From positions 1 through 7,857 of the forward strand of contig CAHJXG010000005.1 in assembly GCA_903644035.1 (NCBI GenBank): 7,857 nt of DNA, in the 5' to 3' direction. The position numbers were made by a program, and so were the translations under genes. Position 1 is the first letter of the stretch. Every line of letters starts with the position of its first letter. This DNA comes from Rhodospirillales bacterium. Lineage in GTDB: Bacteria; Pseudomonadota; Alphaproteobacteria; Acetobacterales; Acetobacteraceae. Shown here piece after piece: positions 5,893-7,857 of this stretch. Under the pieces are notes generated by a model, which was not told where the DNA came from, did not search any database, and saw nothing but the letters and a program-made list of their open reading frames with translations.

Positions 5893-6411
5893 ATGCGACG
5901 TGCGTTGATAGGGGCCGGGCTTCTGGCCATGTGGGCCGGCGCCTCGGCGCTGGCGCAGGACCCGGGGGCGCGCCGCGTCGCCGGCGAGGGCAAGCAGATC
6001 TACCAGCGTGCGAACTGCGTCGGCTGCCACAAATGGCATGGCGACGGCGGCGGCGGCTACGGCGGCGACGCCTTGTCGCTGCGCAAGTCGGAGTTGACGC
6101 GCGATCAGATCATCGAGGTGCTGCGCTGCGGCCGGCCCGGCACGGGGATGCCGTATCATCTCCGTGGCGCCTACGACGGCGACGAATGCTATGGCCTGAC
6201 GCGCGAGGCGGTGGGCAAGGACATGCCCATCGAGGGCAAGACCTTTCTGCGGCCGAGCGAGATCGAGGCAGTGACCGACTACGTCATCGCCAGCCTCCAG
6301 CATCGCGGCGAGCCGAGCTATACCGACTGCGAGGCGTTCTTCGGCGCCGGCGCGCGGACCTGCAACGTCTACAAGACTGCGGCGGCCACTCCCAGCGGCG
6401 GGACAGAGTAG
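5893..6411 (+). CDS. Periplasmic c-type cytochrome, probable electron acceptor of the PQQ dehydrogenase, 172 aa
   Basis: Single-haem class I cytochrome c that would carry electrons from the quinoprotein to the respiratory chain. A Sec signal peptide covers about residues 1-22 (cut near Ala-Leu-Ala-Gln). The haem is attached at C42-Val-Gly-C45-H46; M86 in Gly-Thr-Gly-Met-Pro is the likely sixth ligand. A second Met-Pro (M111) is a less likely alternative. The glycine-rich loop at 50-58 after the haem site is typical of this fold. The protein is longer than a minimal cytochrome c and has four further cysteines (C79, C99, C146, C157) that could form two disulfides, locking an insertion (about 88-115) and the C-terminal extension. 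GGAGG at 5884-5888 lies only 4 bases from the ATG, which is short but workable. Its place directly after a haem-less quinoprotein supports the partnership. It might also serve the molybdenum hydroxylase. Confidence 0.93.
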   Translation: MRRALIGAGLLAMWAGASALAQDPGARRVAGEGKQIYQRANCVGCHKWHGDGGGGYGGDALSLRKSELTRDQIIEVLRCGRPGTGMPYHLRGAYDGDECYGLTREAVGKDMPIEGKTFLRPSEIEAVTDYVIASLQHRGEPSYTDCEAFFGAGARTCNVYKTAAATPSGGTE

Positions 6412-6413
6412 CG

Positions 6414-7037
6414 ATGCGCCTCCCGGCCGCCCTCCTGCTCGCCCTGCTGGCCGCCGCGCCGGCCTGGGCACAGGACGCCGACCTGCGCGAGTTCCGCGTC
6501 GGCATGACGGCGGGCGAGTTGCCGGCGGAAGGCTACGCGGACTTCTCCTGCGTCGGCGCCCGCGGCATCGAGGGATGGCAAGATTACGGCCAGTGCCCAG
6601 CCGACGCCGCCGGGCTGCACCCGTTGCGGTTCGGCTATCAGGAGGGCTCGAACGACCTCGCGTTCCTGAACGACAGCTATGAGGGCACCAAGGTGGGCGG
6701 CCACCCCGTGCTGCTCACGCTGCTGATTTCCGACGCCGGCATCGTCGAGGGCCTGCGCATCGAGACCGATCCCGCCGCCCGCCTCAACCGGCGCAAGAAG
6801 GCCCATCTGCTGGGCGAGCTGGCCAAGGCGCGCTACGGCGAGGCCGGTTGGGCCTGCACCGAGGCGCGGCCGGCGGCAGGCGAGGAACCGGTCGGCGGCG
6901 TGTTCCTGAAAGAGCATTGCGAGAAGGCGACGCCGACCCGGCGCTACGTCCTGGATCGCCAGATGTTCCGCCGGGCCGGGTCGGACCCGCGGTCCTTCGT
7001 CAGCGGGTCGCAGCTGGAAATCCGCCGGCCAGGCTGA
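6414..7037 (+). CDS. Exported protein of unknown function in the PQQ dehydrogenase operon, 207 aa
   Basis: Starts 2 bases after the cytochrome stop, so it is probably translationally coupled and part of the same operon. Residues 1-20 form a Sec signal peptide (Pro-Ala-Trp-Ala-Gln). The mature part has four cysteines (C46, C61, C148, C169), enough for two disulfides, and no haem motif or membrane segment. The N-terminal Phe-Arg-Val-Gly-Met-Thr at 27-32 resembles the opening strand-turn of small periplasmic domains of the SmpA/BamE-like 'G-M-T' type, but the rest gives no clear match. A hydrophobic stretch at 96-112 and a basic patch at 124-131 (Asn-Arg-Arg-Lys-Lys) are notable. The tight link to the cytochrome suggests a role in assembling, metal-loading or docking the dehydrogenase-cytochrome pair; this is inference. 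It is not the XoxJ-type binding protein, being shorter and lacking a recognisable solute-binding layout. Confidence 0.88.
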   Translation: MRLPAALLLALLAAAPAWAQDADLREFRVGMTAGELPAEGYADFSCVGARGIEGWQDYGQCPADAAGLHPLRFGYQEGSNDLAFLNDSYEGTKVGGHPVLLTLLISDAGIVEGLRIETDPAARLNRRKKAHLLGELAKARYGEAGWACTEARPAAGEEPVGGVFLKEHCEKATPTRRYVLDRQMFRRAGSDPRSFVSGSQLEIRRPG

Positions 7038-7048
7038 ACGCCGCCGGG

Positions 7049-7711
7049 TCAGCGGGCCGCGGCGCCGCGCAGGTGCTCCTGGGCGTGTGCCGCGTGCGCG
7101 GTGATCGCGTCCCATCGCCCGGCGGCGACGTCCGCGGCCGGGGTCAGCCAGGAGCCGCCCACCGCGACCACATTGGGCTGCGCCAGCCACTCGGCGGCAT
7201 TCTGCTCGGTGATGCCGCCGGTGGGACAGAAGCGTGCCTGTGGAAACGGGCCGGCGAGGGCCTTCAGGTAGGCCAGGCCGCCCGCGGCGGTGGCGGGGAA
7301 GAACTTGGCCGTGCCGAAGCCGCGGGCCATGGCCTCCATCAGCTCGGACGCCGTGGCCACGCCCGGCATGAAGGGAATGCCGGCCGCGGCCGCCGCGTCG
7401 AGCAACGCCGGCGTCGCGCCGGGGCTGAGGGCGAAGCGCGCCCCGATCTCCTCGGCCCGGCGGAGGTCGGACGGCGTGAGCACGGTGCCGATGCCGACCA
7501 CCGCGTCCGGCACCTCGCGGATGATGGCCTCGGCCCCGGCCAGCCCATGCGGCGTGCGCAGCGTGATCTCCAGCAGCCGGACGCCGCCGGCCACGAGCGC
7601 GCAGGCGAGCGGCACGGCGTCCTCCGGCCGGTCGATGGTGATGACCGGGATGACGCGGCCCAGCGCCAGCACCTCGGCAAGCCGGCTCTGGCGGGACGGG
7701 CTGACGCTCAT
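7049..7711 (-). CDS. eda: 2-keto-3-deoxy-6-phosphogluconate aldolase (KDPG/KHG aldolase), 220 aa
   Basis: Cytoplasmic class I aldolase that splits KDPG into pyruvate and glyceraldehyde 3-phosphate, the last step specific to the Entner-Doudoroff pathway. All active-site residues known from the E. coli enzyme appear at a constant offset of +3: E48 (general acid-base) and R52 in Glu-Ile-Thr-Leu-Arg-Thr, T76 in Gly-Ile-Gly-Thr, P97 in Ser-Pro-Gly, the Schiff-base lysine K136 in Lys-Phe-Phe-Pro-Ala, T164 with Gly-Gly at 165-166, and S187 in Gly-Gly-Ser-Trp for phosphate binding. Length is normal for the family. The ATG (7711-7709) overlaps the stop of the preceding gene (ATGA), which looks like KDG kinase, so the two form a catabolic pair. 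It converges with the plus-strand operon with 11 bases between stop codons. A phosphogalactonate (DgoA-type) specificity is possible but less likely given the neighbour. Confidence 0.95.
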   Translation of the reverse strand: MSVSPSRQSRLAEVLALGRVIPVITIDRPEDAVPLACALVAGGVRLLEITLRTPHGLAGAEAIIREVPDAVVGIGTVLTPSDLRRAEEIGARFALSPGATPALLDAAAAAGIPFMPGVATASELMEAMARGFGTAKFFPATAAGGLAYLKALAGPFPQARFCPTGGITEQNAAEWLAQPNVVAVGGSWLTPAADVAAGRWDAITAHAAHAQEHLRGAAAR

Positions 7712-7815
7712 GGCTCAAGGTCCTGGATGTCCACGGGCCGCATGGCGGTCCGCGGCGCGATGGCGCCGGGATGGCCCACGACGATCCCGGCAAGGTCGTG
7801 CCCGGCGCGGGCGGC
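7708..7815 (-). CDS. kdgK: 2-keto-3-deoxygluconate kinase, C-terminal fragment (cut by contig end)
   Basis: Reading leftward from 7815 there are 35 codons and then TGA at 7710-7708, overlapping the aldolase ATG. The peptide contains Gly-His followed by an alanine/valine stretch and Gly-Ala-Ile-Ala-Pro-Arg-Thr-Ala-Met. This closely matches the end of PfkB-family KDG kinases, which as I recall for E. coli KdgK end in Gly-Ala-Ile-Ile-Pro-Arg-Glu-Ala-Met. The fragment extends about ten residues beyond that motif. The enzyme phosphorylates KDG to KDPG, the substrate of the neighbouring aldolase, so the context agrees. The remainder is missing because the genomic sequence ends at 7815, where adapter begins. 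The gene is not shown to be broken in the organism. Only the tail is visible, so the exact sugar specificity is uncertain. Confidence 0.72.
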   Translation of the reverse strand, partial: AARAGHDLAGIVVGHPGAIAPRTAMRPVDIQDLEP

Positions 7816-7857
7816 AGATCGGAAGAGCACACGTCTGAACTCCAGTCACTAGCTTAT
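7816..7857 (+). other. Illumina TruSeq adapter and index read-through (not genomic)
   Basis: From 7816 the sequence begins AGATCGGAAGAGCACACGTC and continues to 7849 as the standard 34-base TruSeq indexed adapter. It is followed by TAGCTT (7850-7855), which I recall as TruSeq index 10, and AT, the first bases of the adapter's flow-cell part. This is library-construction sequence left at the end of an assembled contig. It should be trimmed, and no frame crossing 7815/7816 should be trusted. Confidence 0.98.

Noticed and set aside
4023..5993. 656-codon open frame on the minus strand opposite the PQQ dehydrogenase
   Set aside because: Same reason: a shadow of GC-rich coding DNA with no recognisable motif, overlapping a certain gene along its whole length.
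7033..7053. Bidirectional terminator between the convergent genes
   Set aside because: Only 5 bp pair across an 11-base loop, and the symmetry mostly comes from the two TGA stop codons facing each other.
1..7815. CRISPR arrays, tRNA/rRNA genes, insertion sequences, phage or toxin-antitoxin genes
   Set aside because: I saw no spaced direct repeats, tRNA-like folds, transposase motifs or terminal inverted repeats. The region reads as ordinary metabolic operons.
6369..7832. 487-codon minus-strand frame over the aldolase and the 207-aa gene
   Set aside because: It begins inside the sequencing adapter and is out of frame with the clear aldolase, so its N-terminus is an artefact.

Overview
The window reads as one end of a draft-assembly contig from a very GC-rich bacterium. 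The codon bias (mostly G or C in third position), the Tat-exported isoquinoline-oxidoreductase-type molybdenum hydroxylase, the periplasmic PQQ alcohol dehydrogenase with a separate cytochrome c, and Entner-Doudoroff genes all suit an alphaproteobacterium. Acetobacteraceae or a related Rhodospirillales-type lineage is my best guess, but this is inferred from gene content and not from any phylogenetic marker. The last 42 bases (7816-7857) are not genomic: they match an Illumina TruSeq adapter with its index.

Layout, plus strand: (1) the Pro/Ala/Thr-rich C-terminal tail of an unidentified gene (3-113), overlapping by GTGA with a 178-aa predicted exported protein (110-646). (2) A 199-bp non-coding gap with a possible sigma-54-type promoter. 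(3) A two-gene molybdenum hydroxylase operon: a [2Fe-2S] subunit (846-1298) and a Tat-exported molybdopterin subunit (1302-3626). (4) A hairpin and an 83-aa small exported protein (3681-3932). (5) A less GC-rich leader and a PQQ-dependent alcohol dehydrogenase (4065-5825; GTG start chosen from the ribosome binding site). Its active site carries the Asp-x-Asp signature of lanthanide-dependent enzymes. (6) A perfect 17-bp hairpin, then a periplasmic c-type cytochrome (5893-6411), followed after 2 bases by a 207-aa exported protein of unknown function (6414-7037). Minus strand, converging with 11 bases between stop codons: a KDPG aldolase gene eda (7049-7711), preceded through an ATGA overlap by the C-terminus of a 2-keto-3-deoxygluconate kinase (7708-7815), cut by the adapter.

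Taken together, 846-7037 looks like a periplasmic oxidation module. The quinoprotein would oxidise an alcohol and pass electrons to the cytochrome. The molybdenum hydroxylase could oxidise the resulting aldehyde, or an unrelated heterocycle, in the same compartment. Two small exported proteins of unknown function accompany these enzymes. The minus-strand pair is separate cytoplasmic sugar-acid catabolism: KDG to KDPG to pyruvate plus glyceraldehyde 3-phosphate. The points most worth following up are the predicted lanthanide dependence, the two unassigned exported proteins, the intergenic hairpin and the adapter artefact.
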